Below are positions 8,746 through 18,805 of a stretch of 64,000 bases of DNA, in pieces. The number at the start of each line of letters is the position of its first letter. Positions within the stretch are counted from its first letter, which is position 1. Position numbers and translations under genes: made by a program. The DNA comes from Bradyrhizobium sp. JYMT SZCCT0428 (GTDB taxonomy: Bacteria; Pseudomonadota; Alphaproteobacteria; Rhizobiales; Xanthobacteraceae). The notes under the pieces are model-generated. The model was not told the DNA's origin. It did not search any database and was given only the letters and a program-made list of their open reading frames with translations. Location of the stretch: assembly GCF_018131075.1 (NCBI RefSeq), contig NZ_JAFCLS010000008.1, positions 124,001 to 188,000 of the forward strand. Direction: 5' to 3'.

Positions 8746-9660
8746 ATGGCTGATCTCACCGTCGGTAGCCGCACTGCCGCGCAATATCTCCGGGGCGTCC
8801 TCTACGGCCTTGCCGCCGTCAGCATCTGGTCCGGTTGGATCGTGGTGGCGCGTCTCGGATTGCGGACCAGCCTGACGCCATGGGACATCGCAGCGCTTCG
8901 CTTTGGCGTGGCCGGCTTGCTCCTGCTGCCCTACGTGATGCGCAAGGGGCTCGCGTTCGAGCGGCTCGGCTGGATCGGGCTGGCGGCGATCGTGGTCGGA
9001 GGCGGCGCTCCGGTCCTGCTGGCGAATGCTGGCCTGTTGTTCGCGCCAGCGGCGCATGCGGGCGCGCTGTTTCCCGGCGTCATGCCGCTGGCGGTGGCGG
9101 TGCTTGCCGCGGCTATCCTGCACGAGCCGTTCACGGATGCGAAAAAGCTTGGCTTCGTGCTGATCCTGCTCGGCGTCCTCGCCATCGCCTGGAACGCTGG
9201 CGGCGCAGTCGGCTCCGGGCAAACGATCGGGCACGCGCTGTTTCTCGGTTCTGCCGTGGCATGGGCCTGCTACACGGTCGCGATGCGTCGCGCGCGGCTC
9301 GATGGCCTGCATGCGGCTGCTGTCGCCGCGGTCGGCGCTCTGTTTATCTACATACCCGTCTATTTCGCCGTGGAAGGTATCAGTCTCGCCAAGGCCCCTC
9401 GGGAAGACCTGGTGCTTCAGGCGATCGTGCAGGGGCTTCTGACGGCGATCGTTTCACTGGTTTTCTATGGACGGGCGGTCAGCCTTCTCGGTGCCTCCAG
9501 CGGTGCCGCGTTCGCAGCGCTGTCGCCGGCGCTGACGGCCGTCATGGCCATTCCTGTTCTGGGTGAGTGGCCGACGGCAATCGACTGGATCGCGATCGCA
9601 GGCATCTCCACCGGCGTTTACGTCGTCAGCGGCGGGCCGCTGCCGCAACGGCGGAGCTGA
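8746..9660 (+). CDS. DMT-superfamily (EamA) transporter
   Basis: 304 residues with about ten hydrophobic segments arranged as two EamA repeats. The first ends near LGVLAIAWNAGG; the second starts with GHALFLGSAVAWACYTV and ends with ISTGVYVVSGG. These inner-membrane permeases export amino acids or other metabolites; substrate not predictable. The start at 8746 has GGAGG five bases upstream; the adjacent ATG at 8743 is too close. It is divergent from the CGNR regulator. A Rid protein, a CGNR regulator and an EamA exporter together suggest detoxification or efflux of a small amine-type metabolite (inference). Confidence 0.88.
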   Translation: MADLTVGSRTAAQYLRGVLYGLAAVSIWSGWIVVARLGLRTSLTPWDIAALRFGVAGLLLLPYVMRKGLAFERLGWIGLAAIVVGGGAPVLLANAGLLFAPAAHAGALFPGVMPLAVAVLAAAILHEPFTDAKKLGFVLILLGVLAIAWNAGGAVGSGQTIGHALFLGSAVAWACYTVAMRRARLDGLHAAAVAAVGALFIYIPVYFAVEGISLAKAPREDLVLQAIVQGLLTAIVSLVFYGRAVSLLGASSGAAFAALSPALTAVMAIPVLGEWPTAIDWIAIAGISTGVYVVSGGPLPQRRS

Positions 9661-9705
9661 CGGCTCCGGTCAATTCGCTCCATAGAAAACCGACTGGTTC
9701 CCCAT

Positions 9706-9727
9706 TTTCGATTTGCTTTCGTTTTTC
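9706..9727 (+). promoter_or_regulatory. tandem 11-base repeats upstream of glpD, candidate GlpR operator
   Basis: TTTCGATTTGC (9706-9716) is followed directly by TTTCGTTTTTC (9717-9727), 39 bases before the glpD start. One-helical-turn direct repeats of a TTTCG-type half-site are a plausible site for a DeoR-family repressor. An imperfect TTAACT / AGTTAA inverted pair follows at about 9735-9756. Confidence 0.45.
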
Positions 9728-9765
9728 TTTGTGATTAACTCCGATCCGAAAGTTAAATCGCCGAA

Positions 9766-11337
9766 GTGAAGAGGCGATCGCCGGGGAAGCGTCTGTTGGA
9801 TCGGATTTTCGACCTCGCCATCATCGGAGGCGGCATCAACGGCTGCGGCATCGCGCGCGATGCGGTGGGCCGGGGCAATTCCGTTTTCCTTTGTGAAATG
9901 AACGACTTGGCGAGCGGGACGTCGTCCTGGTCGACCAAGCTGGTGCATGGCGGGCTGCGCTACCTCGAATATTACGAGTTTCGTTTGGTGCGCGAGGCGC
10001 TGATCGAGCGCGAAATCCTTTGGCAGATCGCGCCCCACATCATCCGCCCGCTGCGTTTCGTTTTGCCGCACCATTCGGGGTTGCGGCCGGCCTGGCTGCT
10101 GAGGCTAGGGTTGTTCCTGTACGACCACATTGGCGGCCGTCATCTGCTGCCGCCGACACGTTCGGTCGATCTCGCGCATGACGAGGTCGGAAAACCCTTG
10201 ATCGCCAACCGCTACAGCAAAGGCTTTGAGTACTCCGACTGCTTCGTCGATGACGCGCGCCTGGTCGTGCTCACGGCGCGCGACGCGGCCGATCGCGGCG
10301 CCGAGATCCACACGCGCACGCGGGCGGTCGAGATCAGGCAGGTCGACGGCGTCTGGCACGTCACCGTCGAGGATACGCCAAGCGGCACGCGCACCACGAT
10401 CCAGGCGCGCGCGCTGGTCAATGCCGGCGGCCCCTGGGTCGAACAGGTGCTCTCGTCGGGATCGGGCGTCAATTCACGCGCAAAGGTTCGCCTGGTGCAG
10501 GGCTCGCACATCGTGGTGCGCAAGCTCTATGACCACGACCGCGCCTACATTTTCCAGAACGCCGACGGCCGCATCATCTTCGTCATTCCCTATCAGGATG
10601 ATTTCACGCTGATCGGCACCACCGATCGCGATTATGACGGCGACCCGGCCAAGGTGAAGGCCTCCACCGAGGAGATCGCCTATCTCTGCGCCTCCGCCAG
10701 CGAATATCTGGCAAAGCCGGTAAAGCCGGAGGACGTGGTCTGGACTTATTCGGGCGTGCGTCCGCTCTACGACGACGGCGCCAGCGAAGCGAAAGCTGCG
10801 ACGCGAGATTACGTCTTCGAACTCGATACGCCCGGCGGCGCGCCGCTGCTGTCGATCTATGGCGGCAAGATCACGACCTATCGGCGGCTGGCCGAAGAAG
10901 CGCTGGAACGGCTGGCGCCCTACTTGCGCAGTTCAAAGAAGGAAGGCTGGACCGGCAAGGCCGCGCTGCCCGGCGGCGACATGGATGTTTCCGCAATCGC
11001 GGCGCTGACGGCGGAACTGACGCGGGACTATCCGTTCCTCATTCCCGCACATGCGAAGCGGTTGGCGCATGCCTATGGCACCCGCGCCAGCAAGGTGCTT
11101 GGCAACGCGAAATCGATGGCCGATCTCGGCCAGTCCTTTGGCGCGACCTTGACGGAGAGCGAAGTCAGGTACCTGATGTCGGCCGAATGGGCCTGCACCG
11201 CCGAAGACGTTGCGTGGCGCCGCTCCAAGCTCGGATTGCGGCTGTCCGCGGGCGAAATCGCCGTCCTCGACGAATGGATGGCCGCCCATCGCACGTCCGG
11301 TGAACGACCCCTGCGTGAAGCGGGAGGACGGACATGA
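9766..11337 (+). CDS. glpD: glycerol-3-phosphate dehydrogenase, aerobic FAD type
   Basis: 523 residues from a GTG start. It oxidises sn-glycerol-3-phosphate to dihydroxyacetone phosphate at the membrane, feeding quinone. The N-terminal FAD motif is DLAIIGGGINGCGIARDA (about residues 17-34), followed by SSWSTKLVHGGLRYLEYYEFRLVREAL, the DAO-family substrate loop. VNAGGPWV, the QGSHIVV region and TDRDYDGDP are typical of GlpD, as is YGGKITTYRRLAEEALE before the C-terminal cap domain. The stop overlaps the glpS start (ATGA). No glycerol kinase gene is visible in the window, so the kinase must be elsewhere. Confidence 0.96.
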   Translation: MKRRSPGKRLLDRIFDLAIIGGGINGCGIARDAVGRGNSVFLCEMNDLASGTSSWSTKLVHGGLRYLEYYEFRLVREALIEREILWQIAPHIIRPLRFVLPHHSGLRPAWLLRLGLFLYDHIGGRHLLPPTRSVDLAHDEVGKPLIANRYSKGFEYSDCFVDDARLVVLTARDAADRGAEIHTRTRAVEIRQVDGVWHVTVEDTPSGTRTTIQARALVNAGGPWVEQVLSSGSGVNSRAKVRLVQGSHIVVRKLYDHDRAYIFQNADGRIIFVIPYQDDFTLIGTTDRDYDGDPAKVKASTEEIAYLCASASEYLAKPVKPEDVVWTYSGVRPLYDDGASEAKAATRDYVFELDTPGGAPLLSIYGGKITTYRRLAEEALERLAPYLRSSKKEGWTGKAALPGGDMDVSAIAALTAELTRDYPFLIPAHAKRLAHAYGTRASKVLGNAKSMADLGQSFGATLTESEVRYLMSAEWACTAEDVAWRRSKLGLRLSAGEIAVLDEWMAAHRTSGERPLREAGGRT

Positions 11338-12419
11338 GCGTCACGCTCGATCGCGTCACACGAACCGTCGACGGCATCGCGACCATCCGCGATGTGTCGT
11401 TGACGCTTGAGCGCGGCACGCTGAGCGTACTGCTCGGGCCGACGCTTTCCGGCAAGACCTCGATCATGCGGCTGCTCGCCGGGCTCGACAGGCCGGGATC
11501 AGGCCGCGTGCTGGTCGACGGCAACGATGTCACCGGCTTCGACGTGCGCAAGCGTTCGGTCGCGATGGTCTATCAGCAGTTCATCAATTATCCCTCGCTG
11601 ACGGTCTATGAGAACATCGCCTCGCCGTTGCGGGTGCAGGGCAAGCCGCGCGCGGAAATCGAAAAGCGCGTGCAGGAGGCGTCGCGCCTGCTCAAGCTCG
11701 AGCCGTATCTGCAGCGCACACCGCTGCAACTCTCCGGTGGCCAGCAGCAGCGCACCGCGATTGCGCGCGCGCTGGTCAAGGGCGCGGATCTGGTGCTGCT
11801 CGACGAGCCGCTCGCCAATCTCGATTACAAGCTGCGCGAGGAGTTGCGCACCGAATTGCCGCGCATCTTCGAGGCGTCGGGCGCGATCTTCGTCTATGCG
11901 ACCACCGAGCCTTCCGAAGCCCTGCTGCTCGGTGGCCGAACCGTCTGCATGTGGGAAGGCCAGGTCCTGCAGGCCGGCGATACCCCGAAGGTCTATCGCC
12001 ATCCGGATACGCTGCGCGTGGCGCAGGTGTTCTCCGATCCGCCGCTCAACATTGTCGGCATCGAAAAGAAAAACGGCACGGTGCAATATGCCGGCGGCAT
12101 CCAGGCGCCGGCCAGCGGGCTTTATGCGTCACTTGCCGATGGGCCCTATCGCGTCGGCTTCCGCGCCCATCAGCTTGAAGTCGCCAATGGCATCGCCGGC
12201 CGCCACGCGTTTCAGGCCACCGTCACCGTGACCGAGATCACCGGTTCGGAAAGCTTCGTGCATCTGAGCCGCGACGCGTCGAACTGGGTCGCGGTGCTGC
12301 AGGGCGTCCACGAGTTCGAGCCGGGCCACGTGCTCGACGCCGTGCTCGACCCCGACAATCTTTTCGTGTTCGACGCCGCCGACCGTCTGGTCGCGGCGCC
12401 TAAACAAGACAACGCCTGA
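11334..12419 (+). CDS. glpS: glycerol ABC transporter ATP-binding subunit GlpS
   Basis: 361 residues, MalK-like: a nucleotide-binding domain (about 1-235) and a C-terminal regulatory beta domain. Walker A GPTLSGKTS (35-43), Q-loop VYQQFINYP, signature LSGGQQQR (133-140) and Walker B LVLLDEP (153-159) are intact. The H-loop is not: the position that is His in VTHDQ-EA reads Thr191 in YATTEPSEA. The partner GlpT has the opposite defect. The pair should form a heterodimer under the permeases. Name follows the Rhizobium glpSTPQUV glycerol transporter. Coupled to glpD by an ATGA overlap; 12 bases precede glpT. Confidence 0.93.
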   Translation: MSVTLDRVTRTVDGIATIRDVSLTLERGTLSVLLGPTLSGKTSIMRLLAGLDRPGSGRVLVDGNDVTGFDVRKRSVAMVYQQFINYPSLTVYENIASPLRVQGKPRAEIEKRVQEASRLLKLEPYLQRTPLQLSGGQQQRTAIARALVKGADLVLLDEPLANLDYKLREELRTELPRIFEASGAIFVYATTEPSEALLLGGRTVCMWEGQVLQAGDTPKVYRHPDTLRVAQVFSDPPLNIVGIEKKNGTVQYAGGIQAPASGLYASLADGPYRVGFRAHQLEVANGIAGRHAFQATVTVTEITGSESFVHLSRDASNWVAVLQGVHEFEPGHVLDAVLDPDNLFVFDAADRLVAAPKQDNA

Positions 12420-12431
12420 GGGAGATGCCGC

Positions 12432-13516
<1,085 letters not shown>

Positions 13517-13517
<1 letters not shown>

Positions 13518-14419
13518 TGGACAAGACGATCAACCAAAAAGCCTGGTTCCTGGTGCTGCCGGTGTTTCTGGTGGTCGCGTTCTCCGCGATCCTGCCGCTG
13601 ATGACGGTGGTGAACTATTCGATGCAGGACACCTTCGGCAACAACCAGTTCTTCTGGAACGGCGTCGGCTGGTTCAAGGAACTGCTCGACCCGTCGACCG
13701 ATCTCGGTGGACGCTTCCTGGCGTCGCTCGGCCGCAATCTGCTGTTCTCGGCCATCATTCTCGCGATCGAGGTGCCGCTCGGGATCGTGGTCGCGCTGTC
13801 GATGCCGCGCGACGGCTGGAGCGTCGCCGCCTGCCTCGTGATCCTGGCGCTGCCGCTTTTGATTCCGTGGAACGTGGTCGGCACCATCTGGCAGATCTTC
13901 GGCCGGCCCGACATCGGCCTGCTCGGCTACACGCTGAACAGCCTCGGCATCAACTACAACTACGTCTCCAACGAGTTCGACGCCTGGGCCACCGTCATCG
14001 TGATGGATGTCTGGCACTGGACCAGCCTGGTCGCGCTGCTGTGCTACGCCGGACTGAAGTCGATCCCCGACGCCTATTACCAGGCGGCGCAGATCGATGG
14101 CGCCTCGCGCTGGGCGGTGTTCACGGCGATCCAGTTGCCGAAGATGAACCGCGTGCTGCTGATCGCGGTGCTGCTTCGCTTCATGGACAGTTTCATGATC
14201 TACACCGAGCCGTTCGTGGTGACCGGCGGCGGTCCCGGCAATTCGACCACCTTCGTCTCGATCGAACTGGTCAAGATCGCGCTCGGCCAGTTCGACCTCG
14301 GCAAGGCCGCCGCGCTCTCGCTGGTCTACAATCTCATCATCCTGATCGTGTGCTGGGTGTTCTATACCGTGATGACAAACGCCGGGGCCGAACGCCCGGT
14401 CAAACAGGGAGCTGAATGA
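13517..14419 (+). CDS. glpP: glycerol ABC transporter permease GlpP
   Basis: 300 residues, six hydrophobic segments, MalF/UgpA-like permease. The N terminus (KAWFLVLPVFLVVAFSAILPLM) is the first membrane segment. The EAA loop that docks the ATPase reads YYQAAQIDGASRWAVFTAIQLPKM, close to the family consensus EAA---G---------LP. It forms the inner-membrane channel with GlpQ. Start overlaps the glpT stop and stop overlaps the glpQ start (ATGA), consistent with one polycistronic unit. Confidence 0.94.
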
Positions 14420-15225
14420 TGCATTCGATTCCCGGACGCCGCGTCATCCTCATCACCTTCCTGATCTTCCTGCTGTTGCCGATCTACTGGCTCGTCAACA
14501 TGAGCTTCAAGACCAATGCCGAGATCGTCTCCACCATGACGCTGTGGCCGCACCAGCCGACGCTGGAAAACTACAAGCGCATCTTCACCGACGAGAGCTG
14601 GTATTCCGGCTACATCAACTCGCTGACCTATGTCCTGATCAACACCGTGATCTCGATCGCGGTGGCGCTGCCTGCGGCTTACGGCTTCTCGCGCTACCGT
14701 TTTCTCGGCGATAAGCATCTGTTCTTCTGGCTGCTGTCGAACCGGATGGCGCCGGCGGCGGTCTATGCGCTGCCGTTCTTCAATCTCTATTCGGCGATCA
14801 ATCTGTTCGATACGCCGTGGGCGGTGGCTCTCGCGCATTGCATCTTCAACGTCCCGCTCGCGGTCTGGATCCTCGAAGGTTTTGTCTCGGGCGTGCCACG
14901 CGAGATCGACGAGACCGCGTTCCTCGACGGTTATTCGTTCCCGCGCTTCTTCATCAAGATCCTGGTGCCCTTGATCGCGAGCGGCATCGGCGTCGCGGCG
15001 TTCTTCTGCTTCATGTTCTCCTGGGTCGAACTGCTGCTGGCGCGCACACTGACGTCGGTGAACGCAAAACCGATCTCGGCGATCATGACCCGCACCGTCT
15101 CGGCGGCCGGCATGGATTGGGGCCTGCTGGCGGCGGCCGGTGTGCTCACCATCATCCCCGGTGCGCTGGTGATCTGGTTCGTCCGCAACTACATCGCGCG
15201 CGGTTTTGCGCTCGGCCGAGTGTAG
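14416..15225 (+). CDS. glpQ: glycerol ABC transporter permease GlpQ (not the phosphodiesterase)
   Basis: 269 residues, MalG/UgpE-like permease with six membrane segments. It starts RRVILITFLIFLLLPIYWLVNMSFKTNAEI, typical of this family, and the EAA loop reads IDETAFLDGYSFPRFFIKILVPL. It pairs with GlpP. The first of two adjacent ATGs overlaps the glpP stop. The end (NYIARGFALGRV) matches the usual C-terminal motif of these permeases. Confidence 0.94.
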   Translation: MMHSIPGRRVILITFLIFLLLPIYWLVNMSFKTNAEIVSTMTLWPHQPTLENYKRIFTDESWYSGYINSLTYVLINTVISIAVALPAAYGFSRYRFLGDKHLFFWLLSNRMAPAAVYALPFFNLYSAINLFDTPWAVALAHCIFNVPLAVWILEGFVSGVPREIDETAFLDGYSFPRFFIKILVPLIASGIGVAAFFCFMFSWVELLLARTLTSVNAKPISAIMTRTVSAAGMDWGLLAAAGVLTIIPGALVIWFVRNYIARGFALGRV

Positions 15226-15234
15226 GGGGCATTC

Positions 15235-15561
15235 ATGGAACACATCGCATGGATGGCCTGGACGCTCCCGACCGCGATCTTCTTCGTGATGCTGTCGCTG
15301 ACGCTGGGTGTCATGACCTGGCTTGCGGCGGCGTATCCCGAGGCCGAGCGCGTCGGCGTGCTGCGGATTCCGACCACGCGCGGCGACCGGCTGTTCATCT
15401 CGCTGGTGCTCGCCGCGGTCATCCACCTGTTGTGGATCGCCTTTGTCGGTATCGATTCGATCGCGACGCTGCCGATCGGAGAGGGTGTTGAAATATCGAG
15501 CCTGTGGCTCGCTACCGTGATTTCGCTTGTTTCGGCCGTGGCGGTTTTCCGCACCGTCTGA
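15235..15561 (+). CDS. glpU: small membrane subunit GlpU (DUF2160)
   Basis: 108 residues with three hydrophobic segments (TLPTAIFFVMLSLTLGVMTWL, LFISLVLAAVIHLLWIAFVG, SLWLATVISLVSAVAVF). This DUF2160 protein is a constant companion of rhizobial glycerol transporters but has no established biochemical role; an accessory role in assembly or stability of the permease is inferred. It lies 9 bases after glpQ and before the binding-protein gene. Confidence 0.88.
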   Translation: MEHIAWMAWTLPTAIFFVMLSLTLGVMTWLAAAYPEAERVGVLRIPTTRGDRLFISLVLAAVIHLLWIAFVGIDSIATLPIGEGVEISSLWLATVISLVSAVAVFRTV

Positions 15562-15581
15562 TGAGGCGAAAAAAGACAGAT

Positions 15582-15596
15582 CCGGGACCAACCCGG
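15582..15596 (+). other. small stem between glpU and glpV
   Basis: CCGGG (15582-15586) and CCCGG (15592-15596) can form a five-pair stem 40 bases before the glpV start. Stem-loops before binding-protein genes often set differential mRNA stability; with five pairs and no T-run this is only a possibility. Confidence 0.25.
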
Positions 15597-15635
15597 GCCT
15601 GAAAATTGTTTGTCGCTGCAACCGGAGGACTCAAC

Positions 15636-17432
15636 ATGCGACGTTTTAGAGGAAGGAACGGCCCATTGACCAAGGAGAGCTTTCTGACGATGACCAGCGC
15701 GGCTGCGCTGATCGCAGCTTCCGTGACGATCGCCGCACCCGCCAGTGCGGACGATGCGGTCAATCAGCGCTGGATCGACAGCGAATTCCAGCCCTCGACG
15801 CTGTCGAAGGCGGACCAGCTGAAGGAACTGCAGTGGTTCGAAAAGGCCGCCCAGCCCTTCAAGGGGATGGAAATCAACGTGGTGTCGGAAACCATCACCA
15901 CGCATGAATATGAATCCAAGACGCTGGCGAAGGCGTTCACCGAGATCACCGGCATCAAGCTGAAGCACGACTTGATCCAGGAAGGTGACGTGGTCGAAAA
16001 GCTGCAGACCCAGATGCAGTCCGGCAAGAACGTCTATGACGGCTGGATCAACGACTCGGACCTGATCGGCACCCACTTCCGCTACAACCAGACGGTCGTG
16101 CTGTCGGACTACATGACCGGCGAAGGCAAGGACGTCACCAATCCCAATCTCGACGTCAACGACTTCATCGGCAAATCCTTCACCACGGGACCGGACGGCA
16201 AGCTCTATCAGCTGCCCGTCCAGCAGTTCGCGAACCTCTATTGGTTCCGCTACGACTGGTTCTCCAATCCGGACTACAAGGCCAAGTTCAAGGCCAAGTA
16301 TGGCTACGATCTCGGCGTTCCCGTGAACTGGTCGGCCTATGAAGATATCGCCGAGTTCTTCACCAACGACATCAAGGAGATCAACGGCGCCAAGGTCTAT
16401 GGTCACATGGACTACGGCAAGAAGGATCCCTCGCTCGGCTGGCGGTTCACCGATGCCTGGCTGTCGATGGCCGGCAACGGCGACAAGGGCATCCCGAACG
16501 GCAAGCCGGTCGACGAATGGGGCATCCGCATGGAAGGCTGCCGTCCGGTGGGTTCATCCGTCGAGCGCGGCGGTGACACCAACGGTCCGGCGGCGGTCTA
16601 TTCGATCGCCAAATATCTCGACTGGATGAAGAAGTATGCCCCGCCTCAGGCGCAAGGCATGACCTTCGGCGAAGCCGGACCGGTACCGGCGCAAGGCAAC
16701 ATCGCCCAGCAGATCTTCTGGTACACCGCCTTCACCGCCGACATGGTGAAGCCCGGTATTGCGGTCGTGAACGCCGACGGTTCGCCGAAGTGGCGTATGG
16801 CGCCGTCGCCGCACGGCTCGTACTGGAAGGAAGGCATGAAGCTCGGCTACCAGGACGCCGGTTCGGCGACGCTCCTGAAGTCGACGCCGGCGGACCGCCG
16901 CAAGGCGGCCTGGCTCTATCTGCAGTTCATCACCTCCAAGACGGTGAGCCTGAAGAAGAGCCACGTCGGTCTCACGTTCATTCGCGAATCCGACATCTGG
17001 GATAAGTCCTTTACTGAACGTGCGCCGAAGCTCGGCGGCCTGATCGAGTTCTACCGCTCGCCTGCGCGCGTGCAGTGGACCCCGACCGGCAACAACGTGC
17101 CTGACTATCCGAAGCTCGCGCAATTGTGGTGGCAGAACATCGGCGATGCGTCGTCCGGTGCGAAGACGCCGCAAGCCGCGATGGACGCCCTGGCGGCAGC
17201 CCAGGACTCCGTGCTCGAGCGTCTGGAGAAATCCAACGTGCAGGGCGCCTGCGGACCGAAGCTGAACAAGAAGGAGACCGCCGAGTTCTGGTTCGCCAAG
17301 TCGGAGAAGGACGGCAACGTCGCTCCGCAGCGCAAGCTGGCGAACGAGAAGCCGAAGGGCGAAACCGTCGACTACGACACACTGGTGAAGTCGTGGCCGG
17401 CAACACCGCCGAAGCGGGCAGAAGCGAAGTAA
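15636..17432 (+). CDS. glpV: glycerol ABC transporter substrate-binding protein GlpV
   Basis: 598 residues from the ATG behind GGAGG; an earlier TTG at 15606 is less likely. An N-terminal export signal (SAAALIAASVTIAAPASADD) places it in the periplasm. The mature part is a large extracellular solute-binding fold (family 1 type) with characteristic segments TLAKAFTEITGIKLKH, YDGWINDSDLIGTHFRYN and GHMDYGKKDPSLGWRFTDAWLSMAGNGDKG. It delivers glycerol to GlpPQ. Last gene of the operon; a strong terminator follows 30 bases after the stop. Confidence 0.93.
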   Translation: MRRFRGRNGPLTKESFLTMTSAAALIAASVTIAAPASADDAVNQRWIDSEFQPSTLSKADQLKELQWFEKAAQPFKGMEINVVSETITTHEYESKTLAKAFTEITGIKLKHDLIQEGDVVEKLQTQMQSGKNVYDGWINDSDLIGTHFRYNQTVVLSDYMTGEGKDVTNPNLDVNDFIGKSFTTGPDGKLYQLPVQQFANLYWFRYDWFSNPDYKAKFKAKYGYDLGVPVNWSAYEDIAEFFTNDIKEINGAKVYGHMDYGKKDPSLGWRFTDAWLSMAGNGDKGIPNGKPVDEWGIRMEGCRPVGSSVERGGDTNGPAAVYSIAKYLDWMKKYAPPQAQGMTFGEAGPVPAQGNIAQQIFWYTAFTADMVKPGIAVVNADGSPKWRMAPSPHGSYWKEGMKLGYQDAGSATLLKSTPADRRKAAWLYLQFITSKTVSLKKSHVGLTFIRESDIWDKSFTERAPKLGGLIEFYRSPARVQWTPTGNNVPDYPKLAQLWWQNIGDASSGAKTPQAAMDALAAAQDSVLERLEKSNVQGACGPKLNKKETAEFWFAKSEKDGNVAPQRKLANEKPKGETVDYDTLVKSWPATPPKRAEAK

Positions 17433-17462
17433 GCCTCGCGATTACGAGTGATGCAAAAACTA

Positions 17463-17490
17463 AAGGCCGGGAGCGATCCCGGCCTTTTTT
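17463..17490 (+). terminator. rho-independent terminator of the glp operon
   Basis: AAGGCCGGGA / TCCCGGCCTT stem with a GCGA loop, running into six T, 30 bases after the glpV stop. Confidence 0.92.
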
Positions 17491-17495
17491 CTTCT

Positions 17496-17600
17496 CGTCA
17501 TTCCGGGGCGCGCGAAGCGCGAGCCCGGAATCCATGGTACTACAAGTTATGCCGCCTGATGGATTCCGGGTCTGGCCCTGCGGGCCATCCCGGAATGACG
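17496..17600. repeat. palindromic intergenic repeat (CGTCATTCCGGG type)
   Basis: Outer arms CGTCATTCCGGG (from 17496) and CCCGGAATGACG (17589-17600) are reverse complements. Inner arms GCGCGCGAAGCGCGAGC and GGATTCCGGGTCT / CCCGGAATCCAT also pair. A REP-type element of the same family lies at 43802-43926. Confidence 0.8.
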
Positions 17601-17606
17601 GCGTTC

Positions 17607-18707
17607 CTACTCCGCCGCCTGCTTCGCTCCGAGCGTCGGATAGTCCGTATATCCCTTGGCGCCGCCGCCATAGAACGTCGCCTTGTCGAACGCGTTCAGC
17701 GGCGCACCCTTCTTCAGCCGTTCGACCAAATCGGGGTTGGAGATGAACGGTTTGCCGAATGCGATCAGGTCGGCCGCGTTGGCATCGAGTTGCTTTGTCG
17801 CCAGGTCGAAATCGTAGCCGTTGTTGGCGACATAGGCCTGCTTGAAGCGCTTGCGCAACGAACCATAGTCGAACGGCGCGTGGTCGCGCGGGCCGCCGGT
17901 CGCGCCCTCAACGAGGTGGATATAGGTCAGCTTCAGCGCGTTGAGCCCATCCACGATGTGATCGAACAGCGGCTGCGGATTTGAATCTGACACATCATTG
18001 GCCGGCGTCACCGGCGAAATGCGGATGCCGGTGCGCTCGGGGCCGGCGACCGCGGCTACCGCCTTCGATACTTCCAGCATCAACTTGGCGCGGTTCTCGA
18101 TTGAACCACCATAGGCATCGGTACGCTTGTTGGTGCCGTCCTTGGCGAACTGGTCGAGCAGATAGCCGTTGGCGCCGTGGATTTCGATGCCGTCAAAACC
18201 GGCGGCGAGCGCATTCTCGGTGCCGCGCTTGAAGTCTTCGATGATCGCTGGAATTTCCGACAGCTCAAGCTCGCGCGGCTCGGAGATGTCGGTGAAGGTG
18301 CCGTTGACAAAAGTCTTGCCCTTGGCGCGGATCGCGGACGGAGCCACCGGCTTGCCGCCGCCGGGCTGCAAGGAATCATGCGAGATGCGGCCGACGTGCC
18401 AGATCTGGATGAAGATGCGTCCGCCGTTTTCATGCACGCGGTCGGTGACCTTGCGCCAGCCCGCGACCTGCTCCTTCGAATAGATGCCGGGCGTGTCCTG
18501 GTAGCCCTGGCCCTGCTGCGAGATCTGGCTGGCCTCGGTGATCAGCAATCCCGCGGAAGCGCGCTGGCCGTAATAGTCGATGGCAAGCTCGCTCGGCACG
18601 AAGCTGCCAGGCACCGCGCGGTTGCGGGTCAGGGGCGCCATGACAAGGCGGTTCGGCAGCGTGATCGCGCCAAGCTTGTAGGGCTCGAATAGTGTGGTCT
18701 GGCTCAT
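17607..18707 (-). CDS. Old Yellow Enzyme family ene-reductase (NemA-like)
   Basis: 366 residues, a FMN-dependent NADPH:enoate reductase of the NemA/OYE class, acting on activated alkenes such as N-ethylmaleimide or nitro compounds. The start LFEPYKLGAITLPNRLVMAPLTRNRA, the substrate-binding segment QIWHVGRISH with its His, FDGIEIHGANGYLLDQF with the His/Asn pair, and RISPVTPANDVSDSNPQPLF are typical. FGKPFISNPDLVERLKKGAPLN is the C-terminal FMN-phosphate region. The ATG has GGAAAT-type spacing. Upstream, after 98 bases, lies an SDR gene on the same strand; cotranscription is possible. Confidence 0.94.
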   Translation of the reverse strand: MSQTTLFEPYKLGAITLPNRLVMAPLTRNRAVPGSFVPSELAIDYYGQRASAGLLITEASQISQQGQGYQDTPGIYSKEQVAGWRKVTDRVHENGGRIFIQIWHVGRISHDSLQPGGGKPVAPSAIRAKGKTFVNGTFTDISEPRELELSEIPAIIEDFKRGTENALAAGFDGIEIHGANGYLLDQFAKDGTNKRTDAYGGSIENRAKLMLEVSKAVAAVAGPERTGIRISPVTPANDVSDSNPQPLFDHIVDGLNALKLTYIHLVEGATGGPRDHAPFDYGSLRKRFKQAYVANNGYDFDLATKQLDANAADLIAFGKPFISNPDLVERLKKGAPLNAFDKATFYGGGAKGYTDYPTLGAKQAAE

Positions 18708-18805
18708 GAAGGGATTTCCGAAAGGTGGATGATGGGGAACAGTTGGGCATTACGGCGGATTGCGCAATGCCCAAAGGTACTCGGAAGCCATTCGGCCGCT
18801 GCAGG

